Assembly: GCA_947037025.1 (NCBI GenBank) | Contig: CAMQSU010000001.1 | Span: forward strand, 1 to 64,000 | DNA: 64,000 nucleotides | Direction of reading: 5' to 3' | Source: an uncultured Clostridia bacterium | GTDB taxonomy: Bacteria; Bacillota; Clostridia; Christensenellales; UBA3700 | Part shown: in pieces, positions 9,309 to 17,335 of the stretch | Layout: each line of letters starts with the position of its first letter | How positions within the stretch are numbered: the first letter of the stretch is position 1 | Notes under the pieces: generated by a model | Seen by the model: the letters and a program-made list of their open reading frames with translations, nothing else | Told to the model about the DNA's origin: nothing | The model's database searches: none | Translations under genes and position numbers: made by a program

Positions 9309-11036
9309 ATGAAAGAGAAATTAATGAAAAAAATGATTAATGTTGCTATGGGCAGAGAAAAAGCTGACCTTGTAATAAAGGGCGGCAATGTAGTCAACGT
9401 GTACACTGGCGAGATACAAGTTGCGGATGTTGCTATCATTGATGGATATATTGCAGGCGTGGGCGAGTATGATGGCAATGTTAATATAGATGCACGGGGG
9501 AAATACATTTCTCCGGGTTTTATTGACGGTCACTGTCATATAGAAAGCACAATGTTATCGCCTGTGGAGTTTGCAAAAGGAGTAATGCCTTGCGGAACAA
9601 CTACAAGCATATGTGACCCGCACGAAATCGCAAATGTATGTGGGCTAGATGGAGTGAAATACATGATATCGGAGAGCAATCGCACTCCGCTAGATGCAAT
9701 ATATATGGCACCGAGTTGCGTTCCGGCAACAGCTTATGAAAACAATGGAGCTACTATTGACAGCAAAGGAATTACCGAGTTGTTAGAGGGCTACTGTTAT
9801 GGAGTTGGCGAGTTCATGAACGCACCGGGAGTGATTAATTGCGACCCAGAAGTAATGGCAAAATTAGCAGTTGCAAGGGAAAAAGGTGTAATTGTTGATG
9901 GGCATTATCCACTAGCAGATACAAAATCGCTTAACGCGTATATCGGCGCAGGGATAACTACAGATCACGAGTGTTTAGATGTTATTGATGCAAAAAACAA
10001 GTTAAGATGCGGAATGTATGTGCTTATGAGAGAGGGAAGTGCAACAAGGAATGTACGTGATTTAATCAAGATAATAACGCCAGCAACAATGCGACGAGTA
10101 GTGTTTTGCACTGATGATAAGCAAACGCATGACATAGCAAGTGTAGGGCATATTGATAATAATATCAGGATTGCGATTGAGTTAGGGGTATCAGCAATTG
10201 ATGCGATAACTATAGCAACTCTAAATGCTGCAGAGTGTTTCAAGCTAGAAGATAGAGGAGCTATCGCAGCTGGAAAAATAGCGGATCTTGTGATAATTGA
10301 TGACCTAACTTCCTTTAACATTTTGCAAGTATACAAGCGTGGAGAACTTATCGCAGAGGGCGGAAAAGCGTTATTTAGCGGCAAAGCAAAAACAAATAGT
10401 TCTGTTATAAGCTCCGTCCATTGTGCAAAAATCACGACAAGCGACCTAGATATACCGTTAAAAGGAAATAAAGTCAGAGTTATTGGGATTGAGCCACACA
10501 ACGTATCAACTACCAGCCTTACAAGGACTGTAAATGTAAAGCTTGGCAAGTATGAGAAGATAAAAGACGATGGTTTCAGCAAGGTGTGTGTTGTAGAAAG
10601 GCACAAAAACACAGGAAATATCGGTGTTGGATTGTTAGAAGGGTATGATATTAAAGGCGGGGCGGTAGCACTATCAGTTGCGCATGACAGTCATAATATA
10701 ATAGCTTGCGGTGATAATGATGCAGATATTGTTATGGCAATTAACGAGATAATTCGTGTTGGCGGAGGAATGACAGCGGTTAAGTCGGGCACAGTATTTG
10801 ATACTTTGGAGCTGCCAATAGCGGGAATAATGAGTGATAAAGATAGTGATTATATAAGTGAATATACTGCAAAGCTTAACAAGTTTGCATATGATGAGTT
10901 AAAAGTGAGCAAAAATGCTGAACCATTCATGACATTATCGTTTTTATCATTAGTAGTAATACCAGAGCTAAAAATTAGCGATAGCGGATTGTTTGATTAT
11001 AGCAAGTTTTCATTTGTTTCAATCGAAGTAGACTGA
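9309..11036 (+). CDS. ade: adenine deaminase
   Basis: 575 residues, the usual Ade length. The amidohydrolase metal motif appears as 'FIDGHCHIESTML', then 'PCGTTTSICDPHEIANVCG'. 'VDGHYPL', 'TDHECLD' and 'CTDDKQTHD' carry the remaining His/Asp ligands. The C-terminal Ade-specific domain is complete ('VALSVAHDSHNIIACGDND', 'PIAGIMSD'). It deaminates adenine to hypoxanthine, which the Hpt encoded at 43094 could convert to IMP. The start at 9309 is preceded by a GAGGAG/AGGG region; an ATG five codons later is possible. It is followed after 70 nt by an unknown gene, probably in the same transcript. Confidence 0.96.
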   Translation: MKEKLMKKMINVAMGREKADLVIKGGNVVNVYTGEIQVADVAIIDGYIAGVGEYDGNVNIDARGKYISPGFIDGHCHIESTMLSPVEFAKGVMPCGTTTSICDPHEIANVCGLDGVKYMISESNRTPLDAIYMAPSCVPATAYENNGATIDSKGITELLEGYCYGVGEFMNAPGVINCDPEVMAKLAVAREKGVIVDGHYPLADTKSLNAYIGAGITTDHECLDVIDAKNKLRCGMYVLMREGSATRNVRDLIKIITPATMRRVVFCTDDKQTHDIASVGHIDNNIRIAIELGVSAIDAITIATLNAAECFKLEDRGAIAAGKIADLVIIDDLTSFNILQVYKRGELIAEGGKALFSGKAKTNSSVISSVHCAKITTSDLDIPLKGNKVRVIGIEPHNVSTTSLTRTVNVKLGKYEKIKDDGFSKVCVVERHKNTGNIGVGLLEGYDIKGGAVALSVAHDSHNIIACGDNDADIVMAINEIIRVGGGMTAVKSGTVFDTLELPIAGIMSDKDSDYISEYTAKLNKFAYDELKVSKNAEPFMTLSFLSLVVIPELKISDSGLFDYSKFSFVSIEVD

Positions 11037-11107
11037 TTGACAGAGTAAAAACTAAAGATAAGTAAAAAAGCCGCACAAACAGAACGCTAAAAGAAAGAGG
11101 TGTACAA

Positions 11108-12406
11108 ATGTATGATATTGAAAAAGTTAATAAAATAGACTGGTCAATGAAAGAGCTTGAGGTTTTAGGTGGCGATTTAGCTGATGATTTAATATTGGCG
11201 CTTAACAAAAGCATGCGATATATAATCGGCAAGTTTTGGAGCCGTAAGTTATTTAAAAAGGAAGCTAAATCGGACTATTTGACATTCAGAGGCCCTTTTG
11301 ACAAGACGATAAGACAGTGTATTTATGGCGCTAAAGTTATGGCGTTATCTTTCAGATTCAAGTTATTTGATGCGGATGCAACAGGAAATGCGGAGTTCGT
11401 TGCAAGGGATAAATACATCAAATTATTAAGATCATGCGTATATCATCATGAGTCTAACAAGATAAATGGATGGGGTGGTGAGGAAGCGACAATTTCGCAT
11501 GTGTACGAGCTTGCAGTTTCTGCATGGATGGTATGGAGCAAGTTAAATGCTCGCGACAGGCAGTTGGTAGTGAATATGGTAGAGTATGAAGCATTAATGC
11601 TTGAGGATGCATCTCCAAGATTTGATTTCAGTGTGGACGGCAAGGCGTTGCATTCGTCACAATCAAGTGTTTTTTACAATTCTGATGTTGCAAATTTCCT
11701 GAACTTAGCAAGCAAAATGCTGGATAAGCATGAGTGCGTGCAAAAGTGGACTGAAATAATGACACAGTTTTATAAAGCAACTTTCGTGATTAAATCAGAT
11801 GCAGATGATCGCGGATACAATGTTAATGATCAAGGATACATTATTAATTATGGTGGACGCAGTCCATATGCAAGCAGTCAAATATCTACAGTTAGCAAGC
11901 CAATGATGCTAGCGTGGATGACTGGTGAAGATTTACCAGCGGGTGTCGGCGATAAGTTTGAGATAATATATAAGGCATTCTATGCTTCTGAACAAAATAG
12001 CAAAGGACTTAATGAACCTATATTTGTAACTTTTGACAAAAAAGAAAGACCTTGTCCGGAAATAAAAACGCCAGACGGAGCGGTAGGTGGCAAGGTGACG
12101 TATAGTTCAGTATATTGCATGGATTTAATGGCATATTGTTTAGGGCTTGACAGTGTGACAGTTCCAAAGAGCAGGGACTGGGCGAAGATAAGAATGCGTG
12201 GTATACTTAAAAAACAGCGTAACGGAAATTCTAAATGCAGTCTATATGCACCACAGGTTATCAAAGGTGTACACAGAGAGGCATTAAGTAGCAGTCTGAT
12301 GGATGCGTATATTGCACTGTTTATATATATCGCAAATAAAAAAGTTAAGGAACCTACTAAAACAGATAGACATAGACAAGATAGAAACATCAGAGTAAGA
12401 AGATAA
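11108..12406 (+). CDS. hypothetical protein, 432 residues, downstream of ade
   Basis: Not recognised. The start at 11108 has AAAGAGGTG upstream. The sequence is mostly helical with aromatic-rich segments ('WGGEEATISHVYELAVSAWM', 'CVQKWTEIMTQFYKATF'). A conserved-looking 'DDRGYNVNDQGYIINYGGRS' segment and a second 'SVYCMDLMAYCLGLD' block are visible. This pattern loosely recalls alpha/alpha-toroid carbohydrate-active proteins, but I see no catalytic motif I can name. There is no signal peptide or membrane helix. The C-terminus is basic. A strong terminator follows, so ade and this gene appear to form one unit. Confidence 0.8.
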   Translation: MYDIEKVNKIDWSMKELEVLGGDLADDLILALNKSMRYIIGKFWSRKLFKKEAKSDYLTFRGPFDKTIRQCIYGAKVMALSFRFKLFDADATGNAEFVARDKYIKLLRSCVYHHESNKINGWGGEEATISHVYELAVSAWMVWSKLNARDRQLVVNMVEYEALMLEDASPRFDFSVDGKALHSSQSSVFYNSDVANFLNLASKMLDKHECVQKWTEIMTQFYKATFVIKSDADDRGYNVNDQGYIINYGGRSPYASSQISTVSKPMMLAWMTGEDLPAGVGDKFEIIYKAFYASEQNSKGLNEPIFVTFDKKERPCPEIKTPDGAVGGKVTYSSVYCMDLMAYCLGLDSVTVPKSRDWAKIRMRGILKKQRNGNSKCSLYAPQVIKGVHREALSSSLMDAYIALFIYIANKKVKEPTKTDRHRQDRNIRVRR

Positions 12407-12491
12407 AGATTATGTCTATAGAGTAAAAAAGCAATAATTAACAATTTAAAACATTAATTATTGAATATATCCAAAAAATAACTTAATAATT

Positions 12492-12532
12492 ATAGTAGAG
12501 CCGCGTGTTTGCACGCGGCTCTACTATTTTTT
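12492..12532 (+). terminator. strong terminator of the ade operon
   Basis: A perfect 16-bp stem (12492-12507 with 12512-12527) with loop TTTG and a six-T tail. It is one of the most stable hairpins in the window. Confidence 0.9.
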
Positions 12533-12743
12533 ATATATTTTAATATAACTCAATATATACATATTTATCATAATTTATTCGCAAGTTTATATATTGCAAG
12601 TTGCTTGCAGAAGCACAGAAAAAAAATTTATTTTTAAATAATCGAAAAAAATAGATAAAAATCTTTGTGTTATTGTTCAAAAAGTACTATAATATAATAG
12701 TAAAAATAAAGCGAGCGACTAATTTGTTATGATAGGGAGGGGT

Positions 12744-12965
12744 ATGGATATATTTTTTGTGATGAAAGGAATGTTTTCAATCAATAGTAAAAAGGCTGAA
12801 ATTATCAGCGCGAAAGAGTGTAGACTTATAAACGGAAACAAAGTTATTTGGCATTATGAATCGGGCAAAACATTAATCTGCTATTACGGAAATTATAATG
12901 ATAAGGATTATATCAACACGCTAAAATCAATAGGCATGGATATTGAGAAGTCGACTGAAGTATAA
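12744..12965 (+). CDS. small hypothetical protein, 73 residues
   Basis: A short ORF with its own upstream TATAAT (12693-12698) and a GGGAGG (12735-12740) just before the ATG at 12744. The spacing is short (3 nt). The alternative ATG at 12729 has no ribosome binding site. The product is mixed beta/alpha ('KVIWHYESGKTLICYYGNY') with no known motif. It lies alone between a terminator and the ABC-F promoter. Whether it is translated is uncertain. Confidence 0.45.
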   Translation: MDIFFVMKGMFSINSKKAEIISAKECRLINGNKVIWHYESGKTLICYYGNYNDKDYINTLKSIGMDIEKSTEV

Positions 12966-13068
12966 GTTATCAATCTTTTAAAAAGTAAATGTAATGATGA
13001 TGTTAAAATTTGCAACTAGATATTGCAATGGTTAACTAATATATATGTATGATATCAATACGTTTTGG

Positions 13069-13097
13069 TTGCTTTAAAAGTATCAATATGTTATAAT
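13069..13097 (+). promoter_or_regulatory. sigma-A promoter of the ABC-F gene
   Basis: TTGCTT (13069-13074), a 17-nt spacer and TATAAT (13092-13097), giving a leader of only about 27 nt before the ATG at 13131. Confidence 0.7.
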
Positions 13098-13130
13098 AAT
13101 AAAGAATTTTAATTTATAGTGAGGTGTTTA

Positions 13131-14708
13131 ATGGTTCAAGTTACTGATTTGTGTCTACAATTCGCATCAAGAAAGCTTTTTGATGAGGTTAATATCAAGT
13201 TCAATACAGGTAATTGCTACGGCGTTATCGGTGCTAACGGAGCGGGAAAGTCTACTTTCTTGAAGGTGCTTTCTGGGGAAATAGAGCCAACACGTGGCAA
13301 TGTATCTATCGGAAAAGGCGAGAGAATGTCGGTGCTTGCGCAGAACCAAAACGCTAGTGACGACCTAACGGTACTGCAAGCGGTACTTAAAGGACACGTA
13401 CGTCTTTATGAGATTATGGTTGCAAAAGAGGCGCTTTATAGCAAGGAAGATTTTACTGAAGCTGACGGAATTGCGTCTGCTGATTTAGAGGCGGAGTTTG
13501 CGGAGCTTAACGGATGGGAGTCAGAGTCTGAGGCGGAAATGCTTTTGAATGACCTAAAAGTTGATAATACGCTTAACAATACATTAATGGGCGAGCTTGA
13601 CGCAAAAACAAAGGTGAAAGTGTTGCTAGCGCAAGCGTTATTTGGCAACCCTGATATCCTAGTTCTTGACGAGCCAACAAATAACCTAGATGCAAAAACT
13701 GTTAGATGGTTAGAAAACTACCTAATGGATTTTGAGAATACAATCATAATCGTTTCACATAACCGTCACTTCTTAAACAAAGTATGCACGCATATTTGTG
13801 ATGTTGATTTCGGACACATACATATATTCATGGGCAACTATGATTTCTGGTATGAGACTTCTCAGCTACTAGCAAGACAAGCGCGTGATCAAAACAAAAA
13901 AGCAGAATCAAGAGCAAAAGAGTTGCAAGACTTTATACAAAGGTTCTCAGCAAACGCATCTAAGTCAAAGCAAGCAACAAGCCGAAAGAAGGAACTTGCA
14001 GGACTTACACTAAATGATATTAAGCCATCAATGCGTAAATATCCATTCGTTGACTTCAAGGTTGAGCGAGAGGTTGGCCGTGAGATTTTAACGGTTGAGA
14101 ATTTAACTAAAAAAGGCTATTTCGAAAATATCAGCTTTATGGTTAAGCATGAGGAAAAGATTGCATTCCTTGCAGACAAGTCAACAAGCATATCTATGTT
14201 ATTTGAGGTTATCAATGGCACAGCAGAGGCAGATGGCGGTACTGTAACATGGGGAAAAACTGTCACTTCTACATATTTACCAGAGAATAACGATCAATTC
14301 TTTAACGGATGCGAACTAAATTTAGTTCAATGGTTAAGTCAGTATTCACCAAATGAGCAGTATGAGGAGTTTATACGTGGCTGGTTGGGAAGAATGCTTT
14401 TCTCTGGTGAGGAAGTTAAAAAGTCAGCAAAAGTATTATCAGGTGGAGAAAAAGTTAGATGTATGTTAGCAAGAACAATGCTTGCAGGCGGCAATTTCTT
14501 AACACTTGATGAGCCAACAAATCACCTTGACCTAGAGGCAATCACAGCACTAAACAAAGGAATGATTAACTTTAAGGGAAATATGCTATTTGCAACACAC
14601 GATCAAGAGATAATGAGTACAGTTGCAAACAGAATTATTGAGCTGAAAGATGGCAAGAAAGTATTTGATAAAGAGATGACATATGATGATTATCTTGACA
14701 TCGACTGA
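13131..14708 (+). CDS. ABC-F family ATPase (YkpA/YbiT-like), degenerate second Walker A
   Basis: 525 residues with two ABC domains and no membrane segment, as in ribosome-binding ABC-F translation factors. Domain 1 has Walker A 'GANGAGKST' (residues 34-42), a degenerate signature 'MGELDAKTKVKVLL' and Walker B 'LVLDEPTNNLD'. The linker contains the basic helical P-site-tRNA interaction region. Domain 2 has signature 'LSGGEKVR' and 'LTLDEPTNHLD', but its Walker A region reads 'LADKSTSISML': the invariant Lys position is Ile354 and the first Gly is Ala. The ATG at 13131 has GAGGTG upstream; an in-frame GTG at 13119 overlaps that site and is rejected. It is monocistronic. Confidence 0.9.
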   Translation: MVQVTDLCLQFASRKLFDEVNIKFNTGNCYGVIGANGAGKSTFLKVLSGEIEPTRGNVSIGKGERMSVLAQNQNASDDLTVLQAVLKGHVRLYEIMVAKEALYSKEDFTEADGIASADLEAEFAELNGWESESEAEMLLNDLKVDNTLNNTLMGELDAKTKVKVLLAQALFGNPDILVLDEPTNNLDAKTVRWLENYLMDFENTIIIVSHNRHFLNKVCTHICDVDFGHIHIFMGNYDFWYETSQLLARQARDQNKKAESRAKELQDFIQRFSANASKSKQATSRKKELAGLTLNDIKPSMRKYPFVDFKVEREVGREILTVENLTKKGYFENISFMVKHEEKIAFLADKSTSISMLFEVINGTAEADGGTVTWGKTVTSTYLPENNDQFFNGCELNLVQWLSQYSPNEQYEEFIRGWLGRMLFSGEEVKKSAKVLSGGEKVRCMLARTMLAGGNFLTLDEPTNHLDLEAITALNKGMINFKGNMLFATHDQEIMSTVANRIIELKDGKKVFDKEMTYDDYLDID

Positions 14709-14873
14709 TTTATTTGCAATATAAATTAGCGCAACAAAGATATTTAATGTATAAAACGCATATATATAGATAATAATTATTATAATAAATATAATATACA
14801 CTATATAATGTTATCTACATAATACAAAATGCAGTTGCAAATACAATTTAATGCAAAGAAACATATTAACATT

Positions 14874-14928
14874 ACACCGTTTTACATATTACCTCAATAG
14901 GGTAATTCTAGTAAGGCGGTGTTTTTTT
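14874..14928 (+). promoter_or_regulatory. terminator-like hairpin abutting the thioesterase start codon and covering its ribosome binding site
   Basis: A 12-bp stem (14874-14885 with 14911-14922, two G-T pairs) is capped by a 6-bp stem (14888-14893 with 14901-14906) and followed by a T7 run at 14922-14928. The ATG begins at 14929. The Shine-Dalgarno AAGGCGG (14913-14919) is inside the 3' arm. The structure could terminate upstream transcripts, hide the ribosome binding site, or both. Confidence 0.65.
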
Positions 14929-15384
14929 ATGAGCAAATTATTTCACGACATGCAAAAAGAGGAAATGGATAGAGCTAAAGAGCAATTAAGCCATATTCAG
15001 AAAAAGGTCGCAGATGGAAATATTTTAGAGCAAGTCCACATAGTAATGGCATCAGACATAAACGGAATGGGAAGGCTTTTCGGCGGCAGAATAATGGAAT
15101 GGATAGATGTATTATCAGCAGTGGTAGCAAGAGATTTTACAAAGCAGGATGTTACAACAATCAAGGTGGAGGAGTTAGTCTTTGAAAAACCTGCATTTAT
15201 AAATGATACAATAATTATGCGAGGCAAAGCTGTAAGCTATGGCAAAACTAGCGTACTTGTAGAGATTATTTCATATGCAAGAAAACTCACAGGCGAGGAG
15301 TTTCCTATCAATTGTGCACGGCTAAAGATGGTCGCAGTAGATAGTTTAGGCAAAGCTGTAAATATTAGAAAGTTTATTAGCTAA
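14929..15384 (+). CDS. acyl-CoA thioesterase, hotdog fold (YkhA/YciA type)
   Basis: 151 residues. The hotdog core is visible: 'VMASDINGMGRLFGGRIMEW' contains the Asn/Asp and Gly-Gly region typical of the YciA/YkhA acyl-CoA thioester hydrolases. 'TIKVEELVFEKPAFINDTI' and 'GKAVSYGKTSVLVEI' are the following strands. It hydrolyses acyl-CoA to free acid and CoA in the cytoplasm. The ATG at 14929 is chosen because AAGGCGGTG lies about eight nt upstream; an earlier in-frame ATG at 14851 has none. The gene stands alone, preceded by the hairpin described separately and followed by a terminator. Confidence 0.88.
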   Translation: MSKLFHDMQKEEMDRAKEQLSHIQKKVADGNILEQVHIVMASDINGMGRLFGGRIMEWIDVLSAVVARDFTKQDVTTIKVEELVFEKPAFINDTIIMRGKAVSYGKTSVLVEIISYARKLTGEEFPINCARLKMVAVDSLGKAVNIRKFIS

Positions 15385-15400
15385 CACTGAATCAGCAATA

Positions 15401-15445
15401 AAAACCACTACATTGAGTTTTATATGTAGTGGTTTTGCTTTTTTT
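15401..15445 (+). terminator. terminator after the thioesterase gene
   Basis: AAAACCACTACAT (15401-15413) pairs with ATGTAGTGGTTTT (15424-15436) followed by GC and seven T. Confidence 0.85.
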
Positions 15446-15592
15446 ATCCAAAATTAGCGTGCAACGTGCATAATATAGCGTGCAACTTGCAAGAGTTTGC
15501 ATAAATTAATCGCAAAACTGCAGAAAAAAAACAGAGAAACAGCTTATTTCTGCTAAATAGCCTGAATTGGTCTAAAAAAAAGCAAAAAACAC

Positions 15593-15649
15593 TTTACTTC
15601 TTTAGCGTGATGAAGTATACTATCAATATAACAAACATATGATAGTATA
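15593..15649 (+). promoter_or_regulatory. promoter and overlapping inverted-repeat operator of the first amino-acid importer
   Basis: TTTACT (15593-15598), 17 nt, TATACT (15616-15621). The -10 forms part of a perfect 10-bp inverted repeat, TATACTATCA (15616-15625) and TGATAGTATA (15640-15649), separated by 14 nt. A protein bound there would block RNA polymerase. A second pair of CTAG half-sites lies at 15676-15679 and 15685-15688, just before the gene. Confidence 0.55.
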
Positions 15650-15705
15650 AGAAGCAGCACAAAACACTAACGGTGCTAGCTTTACTAGATAAGAAGGAGC
15701 GAATT

Positions 15706-16503
15706 ATGAAAAAGAGGATTTTAGGAATTATAGCAGTTGCGGCTGTTGCGGTAATATCAATGGTAAGTTTGGTAGCTTGCGGGCCAAAGCTAAGCGACTG
15801 GAATTATATAGAAAATAAAGGCGAGATGGTAATAGGATATACAAATTATGCACCGCTTGCAAATGTAGTAGATGGCGAGCTAGTAGATGGTTTTGATATT
15901 GATCTTGCAAAGGCAGTGGGCGAAAAGTTAGGCATTGATGTTAAATTTAAGAGAATTCAATGGAATGACAAAATCATATCACTTAAAGCTAGAAACATTG
16001 ATGTAATATGGAATGGGATGACAATCACAGCTGATTTAAAAGAGAGCATTAATATCAGCGCGCCATACTTAACAAATAGTCAAGCACTAATAGTACCAGT
16101 AGCAAATGCAGATTGGTCGAAGAGTGATTTAGTAGGCAAAAAGATCGGTGCAGAGTCAGGCAGTGCAGGACAAGAAGCGGTAGAAACTGATTTTGCGGAT
16201 AGCACATATGTGGGTAAAGAGTCACAAGTAGATGTATTCACAGAGCTATTAGGCGGAACGGTAAGTGCGGGAATAGTAGATGCACTACTTGCAGCGGAAA
16301 TGCTTGCAGGATCTACTTATAAGGGTAAGTTCGTAGTATCAAATAATTTTACTTTTGATAGCGAAAATTTTGGAATAGGATTTAGAAAAGGTGATGACGT
16401 ATTAATGAAGAAAGTTGAGGATGCGCTTGCTGAGCTAAAAGCTGACGGAACGGTTAACACAATCGCAGTTAAATACGGAGTGCAAGGTTTAATACCGGCA
16501 TAA
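15706..16503 (+). CDS. amino-acid ABC transporter substrate-binding lipoprotein
   Basis: 265 residues. The start at 15706 has AAGGAGCG upstream. A lipoprotein signal peptide ends at 'SLVAC', so the mature protein is lipid-anchored outside the membrane. It has the canonical polar amino-acid binding protein order: 'GFDIDLAKAVGEKLG', 'NGMTITADLKESINISAPY', 'KKIGAESGSAGQ', and last 'SENFGIGFRKGDDVLMKKVED'. It delivers a polar amino acid to the permease and ATPase encoded next. The specific substrate is unknown. It serves as an in-window reference topology for the permuted paralogue at 30927. Confidence 0.93.
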   Translation: MKKRILGIIAVAAVAVISMVSLVACGPKLSDWNYIENKGEMVIGYTNYAPLANVVDGELVDGFDIDLAKAVGEKLGIDVKFKRIQWNDKIISLKARNIDVIWNGMTITADLKESINISAPYLTNSQALIVPVANADWSKSDLVGKKIGAESGSAGQEAVETDFADSTYVGKESQVDVFTELLGGTVSAGIVDALLAAEMLAGSTYKGKFVVSNNFTFDSENFGIGFRKGDDVLMKKVEDALAELKADGTVNTIAVKYGVQGLIPA

Positions 16504-16586
16504 AACAAATCAATTAGGATGAAACAATTTAAACGATTAAATCAAATTGCAAATTTGCAATAATTTGCTGATAGGATTGTGCAAAA

Positions 16587-16622
16587 GCTAGTTACATACT
16601 TAGTGATAGGTAAGTGACTAGC
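16587..16622 (+). other. intercistronic stem-loop between binding-protein and permease genes
   Basis: GCTAGT (16587-16592) pairs with ACTAGC (16617-16622) and ACTTA (16598-16602) with TAAGT (16611-16615), leaving a one-sided bulge. Without a T run it is more likely an mRNA-stabilising or processing hairpin, as often seen after highly expressed binding-protein genes. Confidence 0.45.
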
Positions 16623-16681
16623 AATTGTGCTTAAAAGGCTAGTTTTTAAAGCAGCCTAAATAATAGGATAGCGTGATTAAA

Positions 16682-17323
16682 ATGGGATTTTGGGATGTAA
16701 CACTACAATTATTAGAGGGATTTGCAGTAAGTTTGCAGATATTTGCTGTAACTCTAGCAGTATCATTACCGCTAGGATTATTAATATGCTTTGGTTCAAT
16801 ATCAAAGTTTGCACCGTTAAAATATTTAACAAGGTCTATAGTATGGATAATTAGAGGCACGCCACTTATGTTGCAACTAATGATAATCTACTATGTACCA
16901 GGGATATTATTTGGCACACCATTTGAGAGTGCATTGCTAGCAACATTTATCGCATTCGGCGTAAATTATGCAGCGTATTTTTCCGAGATTTACAGAGGCG
17001 GAATAGAGTCAATACCTAAAGGACAGTATGAGGCGGGATATTTGTTAGGAATGACAAAAGTGCAAACTTTCACTAAAGTAATAGTCCCTCAAGTATATAA
17101 ACGCATACTTCCACCAATGGGCAATGAATTTATAACACTTGTAAAAGATACATCACTAGCAAGAATACTTGCTGTAGGTGAGCTATTATTTATAGCATAC
17201 GAGTTCAACGCAAAAGGAATAATATGGCCGCTGTTTTATAGTGGAATATTCTACCTAGTAATGTGCGGACTGCTTACAATACTTTTTTCTTATCTAGAGA
17301 AACGAAACAGACGCTGGTCATAA
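16682..17323 (+). CDS. polar amino-acid ABC transporter permease
   Basis: 213 residues with about five hydrophobic segments. The HisM/GlnP-type EAA loop is 'EAGYLLGMTKVQTFTKVIVPQ', which contacts the ATPase. 'RGTPLMLQLM' and 'KDTSLARIL' are also typical of the family. The ATG at 16682 aligns with the usual N-terminus; an in-frame GTG at 16673 is closer to the AGGAT at 16665 and cannot be excluded. It forms an importer with its neighbours. Confidence 0.92.
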   Translation: MGFWDVTLQLLEGFAVSLQIFAVTLAVSLPLGLLICFGSISKFAPLKYLTRSIVWIIRGTPLMLQLMIIYYVPGILFGTPFESALLATFIAFGVNYAAYFSEIYRGGIESIPKGQYEAGYLLGMTKVQTFTKVIVPQVYKRILPPMGNEFITLVKDTSLARILAVGELLFIAYEFNAKGIIWPLFYSGIFYLVMCGLLTILFSYLEKRNRRWS

Positions 17324-17335
17324 GGAGGCAAAATT

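Noticed and set aside
9965-10612. A 215-codon minus-strand frame inside ade
   Set aside because: Fully contained in a clear adenine deaminase gene, with no start signals and no recognisable product.
12729-12743. Upstream ATG start for the 73-residue protein
   Set aside because: It lies before the only GGGAGG element, which instead precedes the ATG at 12744.
13119-13130. GTG start for the ABC-F gene
   Set aside because: The GTG is part of the Shine-Dalgarno sequence used by the ATG at 13131.
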